Source of the DNA: Crambe crambe
Lineage: Eukaryota; Porifera; Demospongiae; Poecilosclerida; Crambeidae
Assembly: GCA_963924555.1 (NCBI GenBank)
Contig: OZ004598.1
Span: 1,202,501 to 1,266,500, forward strand
Length of the DNA stretch: 64,000 bases
Direction of reading: 5' to 3'
Shown here: piece by piece, positions 36,447 through 48,381 of the stretch
Position numbering within the stretch: the stretch's first letter is position 1
Layout of the letters: the number at the start of each line of letters is the position of its first letter
The notes under the pieces: model-generated
The model's input: the letters and a program-made list of their open reading frames with translations, nothing else
Told to the model about the DNA's origin: nothing
The model's database searches: none
Made by a program: the position numbers and the translations under genes

Positions 36447-39400
36447 ATGATTCTCTTCACACTACTAACGTTTACTTTACTTTCAAGTATCCAAAAGTTA
36501 ACTTCTGCAGCTACACCACACAATTTTACCGAAAATATTGTTAATGAAATACTAGCTTCTTTTAATAGTCTGAGACGTGGTGTACGTGCCAGCAATATGG
36601 AAGGATTGGTAAGGTTAAGAATAATTCCAACTTCCTTTTACTGCATGTGTTATCCCCCTTTCCCCTAATCTTCAAGTTTTGGAATGAAGATTTAGCCAAT
36701 GCAGCAACGAACTTTGCAATGAACTGTCAAGTCAGGTCCAATCCTGAGAGGGCATCTCAAGTGCCTGGTTTTGACACTGTAGGAGAGACTTGGTCGGTGT
36801 CTGGCACCGCATCCCCTAACTATACACAGTTGATTGCTACATGGTTTAGTCATGGGGACAGCTATAATTATGAAACAAATTCATGTACTTCAAGGGGCAA
36901 TTGCTCATTCTACACTCAGGTAGCTAAATATAATAATTATGATCATTTAATAGTAGCTAGCTACCTACACCTACTGTAACCTCCTTTTATAAATAAGTAG
37001 GTAATACCCAACACCAGGGTAATTTTCTGGACAGTTTCAAAACTCCTGCAGGTTTAAGAGCTCTAGATAATTACACTAGCTACCGATAATATCCAACTTT
37101 GAGCTCAGCATTATAGCTACTCTCAGAAATAACTGTTTGGAATTACCCCACCATTCAGAATTTATCCCACTAATCTTATTAAAGTTCAAGATACACTCTA
37201 TCCATTGTACGTAGCTTGTGTGGGCGAAGAATACAGACGTTGGCTGTGGAGCAGTTAGATGTCCAAGTATTTCAGGCTTTCCTGCTAACTCCACCCTCTT
37301 TGTATGCTATTATGGACCAGGAATGTGAGGAAAAGCTTCTGGAATGTCTTTGTATGATGAGTTCTGAAAGAAGCTATAGCTAATGTGTTTATGCTTTGTG
37401 GCCAATTATGCTAGACTAAGCTAGCTATAGAGTGTTTGCAATGCATCCTTTTTCCATGCCAACGGCAGCCATATTTTCTATTAGCTATGTTCTATGGAGA
37501 TTATGCACAAAAATGGCCACCGTTGCATGAAAACACTATTATGAGCGCTTCATTGAATGAGAAAAAAAATTGCAATGATTATAATGATTATATCACATGG
37601 GTCTTATAGCCCAGCATGAATAACTTAGTGCTATACTTTAAAAGGGGACTAGCTACATCTTACCCAGAAATATAGCTACATATTAGCTACCGAAATTAAA
37701 ACTCAACTCGTCATGCATATCCCATCCCTCTGATACAGGCCTATTAATGCCCAGGAGAGACCATTTGAACGAGGTTCACCATGCCTAGGATGTCAAGAGA
37801 CATGCTCAGATAGATTATGTTGTGAGTTTCAGTATATCATGTCAAACATAATTATGAGCAGTGGAACCTTTGAACAATGGAGACCTCTTGTACTTGTGTG
37901 GTAACCTGTTTCTCTATCATATAATAATGAGCTACATACTTTGACACCATTAGGCAGTTCCATATAAATCACTTGTTTAACGGATTTTTTCTCCTTTCTT
38001 ATAGGCAGGCAGGATAAAATAAACTTAAACATAAACTATCTCAGTATATATGGTCATGTGTTCTAGTATACAAAGAAACAGCAATGATCCAGCAAGTATA
38101 CAAAGATAAACAGGAGTATACTGAGGATATAGCTATAAGTTTCAATTCTGTAAAATAGGGCAGGGAAATCCGTTAAACAAGTAATTTAATTTGAACTGCC
38201 TTATCACTAGTTGTACAGTGAAACCTCCAAATAATGGACACACTTGGGACCCATTCTTTTATCCTTTGTCCTTTTTTAGAGGTTATTTAGATTAATAGTC
38301 CTTTATCGAGAGGTTTGTCCTCTTTTTGGAGTGTCTTTGATTGGAGGTTCCACTGTATTGGAATAATAGTCAACTACAATTATTATTATCTTTCTAACTT
38401 TCAGATACCTGCACTGAGGACTCGTCTATCTGTGATCATGTGTGCACTAGGAGGAAAAACTCCACCCATGCATGCCAGTGTAATGACAGTTTTGCTTTAG
38501 GAGATGATGCCCAAGGATGTATTGGTAAGAAATCATATTAATTATAGCAAGTTCCAAATTATTAGCTATAAACATTGATTTCTTTTCATGATTGTTATTG
38601 TTATAGTGGCTATTATAATAATCTGTAGCGTCACAAAAAAAATTCTATAAGTATCTTGGCTAATAGCTATTTGTGTTCTCACTCTAGGCGCAGTTAACAT
38701 CTCAGCTTCAACAGTGGATGCCAGAACTATACTGCTAGAGTGGAACAAACCCCAGTGGGATGTTGATAATCTGACACAAGCATACCATATCCTTTGCTTT
38801 AACGGAAGTACTGGTTTCAGTTATTTGGTCCCAATTAATGCAACTACATGGCTAAACGTGATACGCCTTTCGACTACAGATGAATATAGTTGCTGCATTA
38901 CGGTGATAACGTCAAATGGATTTGGACCTCAAGCATGTACCAATTATAGATTTTTAGGTAAATCTAATGTGTATGATACCAAAGTTATACTTATTGTGGT
39001 GGGGTGTGTTTTCTTCAGTGGTCAATTATCATTATAGTTCACTGATACACTTGTCTTATTTTTAGCTTTGCTCAGGGATAATAATATTGAAATCAGTAGC
39101 ACCACACTCGGAGAACTTTCTGGTACCACACTCGGACAATTTCCAACTGGTACCACACTCGGACAATTTTCAACTGGTACCACGCTTGGACAACTTTCAA
39201 CTGGTACCACACGTGGACATCTTTCAAATTTAAGTTTCCCCATACTTGATCTTAATGGTAAAACAATAATTAATAATTTAGGGACAGTCTCTAGGGGAAT
39301 CAATAGAGCAGTTGCATGTGATACCACAAAATCATGAGACTATGTGAGTATCCACACTGTTTAGCTTTACTTGCATGCATGGGTAGTAGCTAGTACCCCT

Positions 39401-39708
39401 TTAGCTATAATCATGACACTTTTTTCAGCCATGCATATCTGATCAATGCTGGTAACAGTAGAGTGAAAGAGTGAAGAATTAATTACAAGAATAGCTATGT
39501 AGGTGCATAACATACTGAATTGGAGTGGCCTTTGACTATAGCTATAATGTATCAACTGCCATGCACACAATTTTTGATTCATCTATACATAGTTACTGCT
39601 GAGGCGCACTCTGGTGACCCAGGACCTGCCAAAAGATATTCTCTACTATTTGAAGTTTTCATTCTCATGTTATTACGAACAATAATTATTATTGTTATAG
39701 CCAGTTAG
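36447..39708 (+). CDS. CAP + EGF-like + FN3 protein with GTTLGQ repeats
   Basis: Exons: 36447-36608, 36677-36919, 37215-37324, 37739-37821, 38405-38524, 38688-38957, 39066-39257 and 39593-39708, all in compatible phase, about 431 residues. Alternatively exon 7 reads on to a TGA at 39335-39337 (419 residues). Order: signal peptide (MILFTLLTFTLLS), CAP core (FWNEDLANAATNFAMNC, VGETWSVSG, CSFYTQ), Cys-rich exon (SPCLGCQETCSDRLCC), EGF-like domain (CTEDSSICDHVCTRR to GDDAQGCIG), an FN3-like domain (WNKPQWDVDNLTQAYHILCF), then about four GTTLGQFST repeats. With exon 8 the protein ends in a hydrophobic stretch (FEVFILMLLRTIIIIVIAS), which would anchor it. The CAP histidines are both lost (SFNSLRRG; FYTQ). 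Paired with the next gene, from which it probably duplicated. Confidence 0.75.
37951..38203. mobile_element. 253-bp MITE with TAGGCAGTTC ends (intronic)
   Basis: TAGGCAGTTCCATATAAATC with ACTTGTTTAACGGATTT (37951-37988) is inverted at 38165-38202. It sits in the fourth intron of the first CAP-EGF-FN3 gene. Confidence 0.75.
38214..38356. mobile_element. MITE, TACAGTGGAACCTC family
   Basis: TACAGTGAAACCTCC at the left and GGAGGTTCCACTGTA at the right are inverted ends 143 bp apart. Relatives occur at 51029-51181, 56841-56909 (fragment), 60747-60900 (fragment) and 63138-63317; all carry words such as GGGACC and TTTGTCC. Confidence 0.8.
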
Positions 39709-40908
39709 CTAGCTAGCTATACTTGATTTTCATGAAACATCACACACATGATTCACATGTAGTATGTAAAGCCTTGCGCATGCTCAAAATCACTCTACAC
39801 ATTTTTAATAGGAATCTAGATAAGGAAGCAATTCAGAACCTCTACATATACTTGCTAGCTCTATATAGGAGTAATTTCTTCATCTGGTATGGGCAAAAAG
39901 CATTATGCACCTGTTGGCTGTGGAGCCAATTTTATCATTATAGCTATTAGGCTTTCCTGCATGTGGTTGAATCATGTCATTGCATAGCTAGATGGCCCTC
40001 TTCCATGATGGCTCATAGCTCAGATAGCACGGTTCTTACTACCTCAGTGAAGCTTATTTCAAAACTCTCTTCTAATTCCCTGCACTCTCTCACAAGACAA
40101 CCACCTCATTATTAAGCTACTCAGCAAGCCAGCAGTCCAGCACCACACATCCATGGACTCAAACTGCCTGTATATCCCTATACTCTCTTCAAAAATCCTA
40201 ACTTCCTCACAAAACATTGTAGGAACATCAAGTGTAGCAATAACTGCAGTGTTGGAGAAATGTCTCAGCTACTTCTTCAAAATCCTCTTAGCCAGCTCTC
40301 ACCTTTTCCAGAACTGGCATTACACACAACCCACCTCTGAAAGGCAGGGGGCTGATATTACCCTGGAAAATGCATGGCAAGCCTTCTAACTATTCTCCTC
40401 CACCAACCTACAGAAGCAGGGAGATTTCCCTTCACCAGTATCTCAGTAACCTAAAATCCCTTCCCAAAACATTTGCCAACATCACCTACTGGCATAACCA
40501 ACCCATTAACCTCACACACATGCAAGAAGGACTGACAATAAGCTTAGCTTAGCTTTTGAGATTCTATTCCACATATTCCTTCACCATCTCAACTTGGCAT
40601 TTCAAATGTAGCCAAAGTTATAATAAGCTTAGAAAACCATAGAAAGAGCTCGGTATCCCAGAAACCTGTGCACAGAAACCTGCAGCAGGGTGTCCATGAC
40701 CAGGAGAAATTAAGAGTGCAGGAGACAGCATGCACTGAGCTAGTCTCGCGTAGCCAGACCCCTTTTTCAGGTCTGGCCGGCTACGCGAGAGACCATCACT
40801 GAGCGCGCGCACCAGTCGCAGCGCGCGTGCGCATGCGTCGTCAAGCTAACTCGCGCGTGAAGCGCACGCTGCGCTGAGTGCTTCCTCTTCATCGAAGTAT
40901 AGATATCT
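39709..40908. other. Intergenic between two CAP-EGF-FN3 genes
   Basis: From about 40000 to 40560 the base composition shifts to C-rich on the plus strand with moderately long open frames (QNIVGTSSVAITAVLEKC), which I do not recognise; it may be transposon debris. A 17-bp stem with a short loop, TCTCGCGTAGCCAGACC and its complement, lies at 40744-40790. GC-rich CGCGCGC words at 40803-40860 probably belong to the promoter of the next gene. Confidence 0.5.
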
Positions 40909-43900
40909 ATGATTATCACAAGGTGTCTTTTGGTTTTGAGTATTCAGATGTTAACTATGGCAGCTACATTAAACACTTTGACAGATGGTAATGTGAAAGA
41001 TATTCTGGCTACCTTTGAAGGATTAAGACGTAGTGTAGGTGCTAGCAACATGCAAAGACTGGTAAGAATGGAGTGTAGCTATGATAACTTAATCATACAA
41101 TGCCAGATAGGTTTAGGACCTCGTGATATGTAATACCATCAACTCTAAAATTTGGACAAACACTAATTAGCTAATTGCTTGCTTTGTAAACAAATATTAT
41201 TATATCCAAGGGCTTATCACAGCTCTTGTCTCATTACTGTCCCCTCTCTCCCTTAAATTTCAAGTTTTGGAATGAAGATTTAGCCAGTGCAGCAGCGAAC
41301 TTTGCAATGAACTGTCAAGTCCGGTCCAATCCTCAGAGGGCATCTCAAGTGCCTGGTCTTGACACTGTAGGAGAGACTTGGTCAGTGTCTGGCACCACAC
41401 CCCCTAACTATGCACAGTTGATTGCTACATGGTTCAGACAAAGGGAGAGTTACAACTTGGAAATGAACTCGTGCACCTCAGCAGAGATGTGCTCATTTTA
41501 CTTACAGGTAGTCAGAATAATTCTACTCAGAGTAATAAAATCAATAGAGTACAATACTAGCTAAGCTACAGGTTCAAGTTAGCTAGTAAGGATCAATTCA
41601 AAGAGTAGGGTGATGGACTATGACAGTGTCATGCTCTGAATCCAATTTTTAAATTGCAGCTGGTATGGGCAAATAGCACAGATGTTGGCTGTGGAGCAGT
41701 TAAATGTCCAAATATCGAAGGCTTTCCTGCTCCTGGCTCCACCCTCTTTATATGCTACTATGGGCCAGAAATGTGAGAACTAATAAAGATCTGAATCTAG
41801 CTAAGTTAGTAAGGTAGCTATGTGTAAAGCGGGATAATTCCATAATGGCAGGCAGTATTTCTTACTACTGAGACTTCTCAGGATAAAGTAAATAGACCTC
41901 ATAACCCTGAGGAATTTTGAACCATTCAGAACTTAGCTACCCTGCATGCCTTTTGGAATTATCCCTAAGTTTATAACTATTGTGCACACTAGGCTCAGAG
42001 GTCAGCGACCATATCAAACAGGCACACATTGCTCGGGATGTCCACACACATGCTCAGATGACTTATGCTGTGAGATGATAGTGTTAGCTATGTAGCTACA
42101 ATGACTAGCTATAATCAAACCAGAGATAGTCAATTCACGTAATACCAAGGAATTAGCTAAGCAATCTTAACTTTCTAGTGTAACAATAGTATAATGATTC
42201 TTGCTCGAAACAAGAAGCTAAGATACGCTAAAGGTGCATGCCAGCAATGATTTCAACCTGAGACTTTTGTTAGCTACTATAGCAGTACAGCTAATAACAA
42301 TAGACATGATTATTCTTTCTTGTACAGCTACTTGCAGGAGTACGTCAGTCTGTGATCAAATATGCATTAGGACAGAAAACTCTTCCCGTGTAGTATGTGA
42401 TTGTCACGAAAATTTTTCCTTAGGGGATGATGCACAAGGATGTATCAGTAAGCATTACATAATCATTCTGAAGTGACCACCTAATTCATAGGTGCCAATT
42501 ATTGATTTGAAGATCTTATCTTCATAAGTTTTAAATATGAAAGGAAAGGGATGCTTTATATAAGGTTATGGCCATGGCTTACTTAACTGCTTCAATTACT
42601 GATAATCATGGCTGCTAGCTCCTATGATCCTCATTGCATTGCATCTGATTTGTACTTGTAGGTACAGTGAATCCATCACTTTTGACATTGAGTGCCAATA
42701 CTCTATTGGTTGAATGGAGCTACCCCAAGTGGGATGTGAACAACCTAACGTACGCCTACAACATCACTTGCTTTAACAGGGATGCCAGTGTTAATCATGT
42801 GCTTTGGAGTAATGAAGCCACACAGCTCAGTGTAGAGCTGCAGACTGTGGATGGATATGAATGCTGCATAGCTGTGTTGACATTAAATGGAGCTGGACCT
42901 CAGTCATGTGCCCACAATACTTATTTTGGTAAGTTACATTGTGACCTTTTAATCTCTCTCTTTCCCACCCAAAGTAAATGTGATCATAGCTAATGTATAC
43001 TACATACAGTAGTATACTAGTATACTACTTAGTATACCTAGTATACTACTTAGTATACCTAGTATACTACATAGTATACTAGCTATGGTTTGCCTTCAAT
43101 AACACAATACAGGTAATAGCTAGCTGTAGGCCATTTATTTTTTTGCTCGATATATCAATTGAACAAAAATTCCACTCATGCACCATAAGATATAACTTAA
43201 TACTAATAGTGGTGTCCCCTATTAGCTATATAATTATTTAGACCTGCACACATTGCAAGATCAACGCCATTAGCCACTATTTCTTATTCAGACCAACTCA
43301 GTATAATACTGTCAGTTGCTGCTGTACTCGTATTGGCAATAATCACGATAGCAATTGTCATTGTATTGTGTGTTCATGAGACAAAACAACATTGCAAGAT
43401 ACCACCTGCAACATCAGCATCACCATTACCACTAACACTTCCAAACTTGTAAGTTTTATCAGAGAAAGCAGCACCGATGTAGCTAGCTTATTTAAGAAAC
43501 AAAACTCTACACATGTGCACATGAAACGAGTGTCAAACGAAGTGTAATTTAGTTAACCTTTTTAGCTAGTTCAAAATTATACTCCTGCAAATAATTTTTA
43601 GCATCAATAGTCTATATATTCTTCATAGATGTTAATGGAAATCACAAAAGAATAGTCAGCTGAACAATGTGCAGTGAAATTTTTTATTTTTTTAAATATT
43701 ATTATAGTTCATTAAAAAGACTCTCTTGTGACTACAAGACGCTTCTTGATGTTCGTAGACTCAGAGTTGGTAGTATTACGCCGGAAGAAGCTGAGAAGAG
43801 TGAAGTTTCACAGGATAAAAGGCCGAGTCAGGAATCCTGTAGTAAAGACAGCAGACCTTTGTCTGCTGCTAGTCAGGGATCAAGACCTCTTGATGAGGCT

Positions 43901-45271
43901 CAGGACTATGAGAGACAGCAACAAAAACGATCTTGTCTTCTTGTTGAGAGTAGACCTACATCTGGTGCAAGTAAGGGATCAAGAGTTCACTTTGCTGATA
44001 ATCTTACTTCTGTTAGCCAATATTCTTTGCAACATCAATCTTCCAAAGTTGAAAAATTGTCCAAAGTTAACTCTGCTCCATGTAACTTATCAAAAGAACA
44101 AGCCACTAATTTATTATCCAGACACAATAAAGGATCTCGAACTCAGTCATTCAAACATAGATCTAGAGGTCGACGTCTTTCTACCCCATGTACATCGTTA
44201 CATCACTTGTCAAGAGAGCAAGCCACTAAATTATTATACAACAAAGGATCTCAAACTCAGTCCTTCAAACAGAGATCTGGTAGATCTAGAGGTCGACGTC
44301 TTTCTACTACTAGTAAGCAAAGGTCTCACTTCATCACTAGTTGGGGATCATGTCCTTCTGTAAAATCTCATGCTTCTAGTAGAAGATCTCGAGCCACATT
44401 CTCCACCAATTCTGAGGATCCTACACAGTCATCATCTGCAGCTCAATCCATTGCTAGTTGGAGATCAGATCCTTTTATAAAATCTCGTGCATCTAGTAGG
44501 AGATCTCGAGTCACATTCTCCACCAGTTCTGAGGATCCTACACAGTCATCTGCAGCTAAATCCATTACAAGTTGGGGATCAGATCCTTCTATAAAATCTC
44601 TTGTTTCTGGTAGGAGATCTCGAGTCATGTTCTCCACCAGTAGGTTATCGTCTTCTGAAGACCCTACACACTCGTCATCTGCAGCTAAATCCATTGGTAG
44701 TTGGAGATCACATTCTTCTATAAAATCTCATGCTTCTAGTATAGGATCTCGTGGCACTGGTAAGAGATCATCTAAAGGATTACGGGTCACGTTCTCCACC
44801 AGTAAGGTGTCATCTTCTGAGGATCTTCAATCCGTTACTAGTTTGGGATCAATAAAATCTCATGCTTCTAGTATAGGATCTCGTAGTACTACTGGTAAGC
44901 GATCATCTAGAGGATTATGGGTCACATTCTCCACTAGTAAGGTGTCATTGTCTTCTGAGGATCTTGATCAACCGCAATCCGTTACTAGTTTGAGATCATA
45001 TTCTTCTGTAAAATCTCATGTAGGATCTCGTAGTACTACTGGTAAGAGATCATCTAGAGGATTACGGGTCACATTCTCCACTAGTAAGGTGTTGTCATCT
45101 GAGGATCTTGATCAACCTCAATCCGTTACTAGCTTGAGATCATATTCTTCTCTTAAAGGATCTCGTAGTACTACTAGTAAAAGATCATCTGCTGCTAGTA
45201 AAAGATTACGGGTCACACTCTCCACCAATAAGGTGTCGTCTTCTGAACTCAATCCAGACAATCCTCTATGA
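40909..45271 (+). CDS. CAP + EGF-like + FN3 membrane protein with Ser/Arg repeat tail
   Basis: Exons: 40909-41061, 41265-41507, 41660-41772, 41993-42069, 42328-42447, 42662-42928, 43292-43448 and 43708-45271; phases agree throughout and give about 897 residues. Order: signal peptide (MIITRCLLVLSIQML), CAP (FWNEDLASAAANFAMNC, GETWSVSG, CSFYLQ), Cys-rich hinge, EGF-like (CRSTSVCDQICIRT to GDDAQGCI), FN3-like (WSYPKWDVNNLTYAYNITCF), one transmembrane helix (AAVLVLAIITIAIVIVLCV), then about 520 mostly Ser, Arg, Thr and Lys residues. The tail contains repeats of about 40 residues around RSRVTFSTSSEDPTQSS and SWGSDPSIKS. The topology puts the tail in the cytosol, where it could be phosphorylated; that is inference. 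The CAP cavity is degenerate (TFEGLRRS; FYLQ). Confidence 0.8.
43003..43083. repeat. Palindromic tandem repeat (intronic)
   Basis: TATACTACTTAGTATACCTAG-type units are repeated about three to four times; each is itself an inverted repeat around TAGTATAC. It lies in the intron before the transmembrane exon. Confidence 0.85.
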
Positions 45272-45329
45272 AGCCTGCTACTGACGAGCTCAATCCAGAC
45301 AATCGTCCATGAAGCCTGCTGCTAACAAG
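45248..45329. repeat. 41-bp tandem duplication over the stop codon
   Basis: CTCAATCCAGACAATCCTCT and the following bases recur 41 bp later. The first copy contains the last codons and stop of the Ser/Arg-tail exon. Confidence 0.85.
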
Positions 45330-45639
45330 CTATCTGTCATGTTTTTGTTATAGTTATACTGCTATACGTAGCTTAATAGTAATTATTTTTAAAAATTACC
45401 TTGTGACACTTGCATGTGTTATTTCTATAAATAGCTAGCTATTTATAGCTCACTTGATGCCTTGGTCATTCACATCTGCTCTAACTTTCACATTAAAAAC
45501 ACTGTCAGAGAGCTGATCAACCACTCTATGAGCTGTTTTGTTGTTGTTGTTGTTGTTATTGTTGTTGTGTTATTGTTTTTAATTTTGTTTTTGTTTTTTT
45601 GAAATTCGGTTAAGAATTGCATGAGAATGATCAAGAGTG
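45330..45639. other. 3' flank of the Ser/Arg-tail gene
   Basis: T-rich and TTG-repeat DNA (TTGTTGTTGTTG near 45539). No gene seen. Confidence 0.5.
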
Positions 45640-46326
45640 TATGGAAGCCGAGAAGGGCAATTTTTCACCGATTGACGATCCCGACACTGAAATCCCGACA
45701 CTGAAATCCCGACAACGAAATCCCGACAACGAAATCCCGACAACGAAATCCCGACAACGAAATCCCGACAACGAAATCCCGACAACGAAATCCCGACAAC
45801 GAAATCCCGACAACGAAATCCCGACAACGAAATCCCGACAACGAAATCATAACAAAGCAGTACCAAGTATAGTTACGAAAGAATGACTCCAGATTTGAGC
45901 CCACTGCTTCAAAAAACACCTGGATGGTAGACAGAATTATGGAAGCCGAGCTAGAAGGGCCGATTGAAGTCCCGATCCCGACAACGAAATCCCGACAACG
46001 AAATCCCGACAACGAAATCCCGACAACGAAATCCCGACAACGAAATCCCGACAACGAAATCCCGACAACGAAATCCCGACAACGAAATCCCGACAACGAA
46101 ATCCCGACAACGAAATCCCGACAACGAAATCCCGACAACGAAATCCCGACAACGAAATCCCGACAACGAAATCCCGACAACGAAATCCCGACAACGAAAT
46201 CCCGACAACGAAATCCCGACAACGAAATCCCGACAACGAAATCCCGACAACGAAATCCCGACAACGAAATCCCGACAACGAAATCCCGACAACGAAATCC
46301 CGACAACGAAATCCCGACAACGAAAC
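45640..46326. repeat. 15-bp minisatellite CCCGACAACGAAATC, two blocks
   Basis: Block 1 (about 45680-45848, about 11 copies, the first two with CTG for ACG) and block 2 (about 45976-46326, about 23 copies) are each preceded by a related leader: ATGGAAGCCGAGAAGGGCAA at 45640 and ATGGAAGCCGAGCTAGAAGG at 45940. All frames are open on both strands because the unit is a multiple of three with no stops; the resulting proteins are not believed. Confidence 0.95.
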
Positions 46327-46615
46327 CCCTCCACCATTCCTTCCAACTGAATTTGAAGAGTGGGCAAATGACATATTAGGCAGAGATGCAAGTACTATCC
46401 ATCCCTCTGAAACTCCTTATCTCTATTTGATCTTGAGCCAACAGCAGCCACCTTCATGCCTAATATTGCAGTCTAATGATGACTCAAGTGACTCTTATTC
46501 AAGTGATACTTGATAGCTATATAAGTATGATTGTTCCTAATGTGATTGTTCAGAATGAAAGTCAAGCTTCAGCTTCCCAAATCTTCATAACCTAATATTG
46601 AAAGGACAATAATAA
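46327..46615. other. Spacer, no gene seen
   Basis: A frame from about 46330 (FPTEFEEWANDILGRDAST) looks protein-like and runs to a TGA/TAG at about 46512, but it has no visible start and joins the minisatellite. It could be the C-terminal exon of a gene interrupted by the repeat. Confidence 0.3.
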
Positions 46616-47494
46616 TCACGATGATTCCTTTAAGACATTGACCTCAGCTGCAGAAGGTCTCTTTGAATGGCGTCTTAAGCATTCCCTTTGAACCTTATAG
46701 AAAAGCATTGATGAATCCAGTAAAATGTTTGCTCTGTTAACAAGCCATATAGAAACTCAAAAATAATAATATTGTGTAATGGAATGCTTACGATTGATAT
46801 CCTGGTGTATCATAGGTGGTTCAGCACTGTGCAGATAAACTATACCTCTACAGGTATCTTTCAATATTGTAACACGCTGTTGCCATGAAAGTGGTGTGTG
46901 GCTGTCCTGTATAATACATGTCAGTAAAACTTGCTTACTTACAGTATCTACTATACCTTAAAATCATGCAGTAGGTCATATAGGCTACCACCACACATAT
47001 ATTCATATAATAAAGAGGGCAGTTTTGAACAGAAGCCACATAACTGGACAATGTTAGGATGACGAAAGCTGCATACATTAAAAGCTTAAGTGCAATTTTA
47101 CAAGGAAACTTGCTATATATATATACCGTGTTAAAGCAGATACTTCACATTACATTTGTGTAGACCTAGCCAGAGCTTGACATCCTTCCTATAAACCAAA
47201 CTAATTATTTTATACCTTCACAGATTGATGCTACTCACTTGAGTTAAAACCTTGACTGCCACATCCAGACTATCTCTCACTCTTCCTTTATAAACTGCAC
47301 CAAACCCTCCTCTACCCAATAGGTTACGTTTGTTATAGTTACGGGTTGCTTTGGCTGGTTCTGCAGCATCATATTCCATGCAGTTTCCTACCATGCAGGT
47401 TAAGGTACATATAGCTATTATACAACACTATTACCAGATATGATCTGTACTCCTGGAATTCTTGATGCTCTCTGCTGGTTTGGTTTTTTCATCA
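46616..47494 (-). pseudogene. Receptor-like/IRAK-type protein kinase with missing core
   Basis: Minus-strand exons are recognisable: 47494-47435 (MKKPNQQRASRIPGVQ), 47387-47239 (ATRNYNKRNLLGRGGFGAVY, then VAVKVL), 47068-46957 (FRHPNIVQLCGFCSKLP, EYMCGGSLYDLL), 46906-46792 (SWQQRVTILKDTCRGIVYLH, then MIHQDIN) and 46693-46616 (ECLRRHSKRPSAAEVNVL, then stop). The glycine loop, VAVK lysine and C-terminal RPS motif are those of Pelle/IRAK or plant-like receptor kinases. Missing are the helix-C segment between the second and third exons and everything from DFG to the G helix: only 98 bp separate HQDIN from the last exon, and the phases there do not match. The catalytic HRD reads HQD and the following lysine is Asn. 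A pseudogene or inactive remnant is most likely; an assembly collapse is possible. Confidence 0.7.
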
Positions 47495-47626
47495 CTGCAT
47501 TTTAACGATTAGCTACTAGCTATATTCAAGCTATTAATTAACATGCCTTTCTCTTTATTCTTTAATGGTCCTTTCCCCTTATTTGCTGTAAATTTCATAA
47601 TGCATTTAAAATTCTTGGTTATAGAT

Positions 47627-47803
47627 TGTCGGGATTTCGTTGTCGGGATTTCGTTGTCGGGATTTCGTTGTCGGGATTTCGTTGTCGGGATTTCGTTGTC
47701 GGGATTTCGTTATCGGGATTTCGTTGTCGGGATTTCGTTGTCGGGATTTCAGTGTCGGGATGGTCAATCGGTGAAAAATTGCCCTTCTCGGCTTCCATAA
47801 GAG
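47627..47803. repeat. Inverted copy of the 15-bp minisatellite and its leader
   Basis: About nine copies of GTCGGGATTTCGTTG, then the complement of the leader (AATTGCCCTTCTCGGCTTCC), lie in the opposite orientation to 45640-46326. The two blocks bracket the kinase remnant. Confidence 0.9.
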
Positions 47804-48180
47804 TGTGACCATGGTGATACCTAGCTATACCACTTCCATTGTACACATCTATACATAACTCAACAGTAATGAATCAAATAGCTTGCTCACTCGCTCACTA
47901 TCACATTGCCATAAAATCAGGTGTGTAACTATGGTGATATGTACCTGCCACTTTAATCATACATAGCTAGCCAGCTAGCATCTAGCTATGCATGCATGCA
48001 TTGCAATGTTGCTACAACTACATGTGTGTCATTCATGAGCCCTCTACATATATATACATGCATGTGATATCAATGGTCACAGTCAGACATGTTGTAGCTA
48101 GTGGGGTGGAACACTTTCTTGGAATCTGTTTTCCTACACGGTTAGTCCTAGCCCTAAATATTGAAAGTGTTTCATAATAT
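47804..48180. other. Intergenic, no gene seen
   Basis: Contains the word CACCATGGTGATACCTAGC-like ATGGTGATA repeated around 47811, 47931, 48521 and 48607, suggesting a small local repeat. No supported frame. Confidence 0.4.
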
Positions 48181-48185
48181 CTGAC

Positions 48186-48381
48186 TGTTTCATAATACCC
48201 CACTGTTCCATAATACCCCACTATTCCATAATACCCCACTGTTCCATAATACCCCACTGTTCCATAATACCCCACTGTTCCATAATACCCCACTGTTCCA
48301 TAATACCCCACTGTTCCATTATACCCCACTGTTCCATAATACCCCACTGTTCCATAATACCCCACTGTTCCATAATACCCT
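48186..48381. repeat. 18-bp tandem repeat, about 11 copies
   Basis: TTCCATAATACCCCACTG is repeated with scattered changes. The minus-strand hexapeptide frame (GYYGTV) is a by-product. Confidence 0.95.

Noticed and set aside
45579..46391. Overlapping frames of 89-213 residues on both strands with RQRNPDNEIPTTKS or GFRCRDFVVGISLS repeats
   Set aside because: The 15-bp unit keeps every frame free of stops; no start context, splice site or non-repeat domain supports translation.
45640..47803. Regular short repeats resembling a CRISPR array
   Set aside because: The units are head-to-tail without spacers and the genome is eukaryotic; this is a minisatellite.
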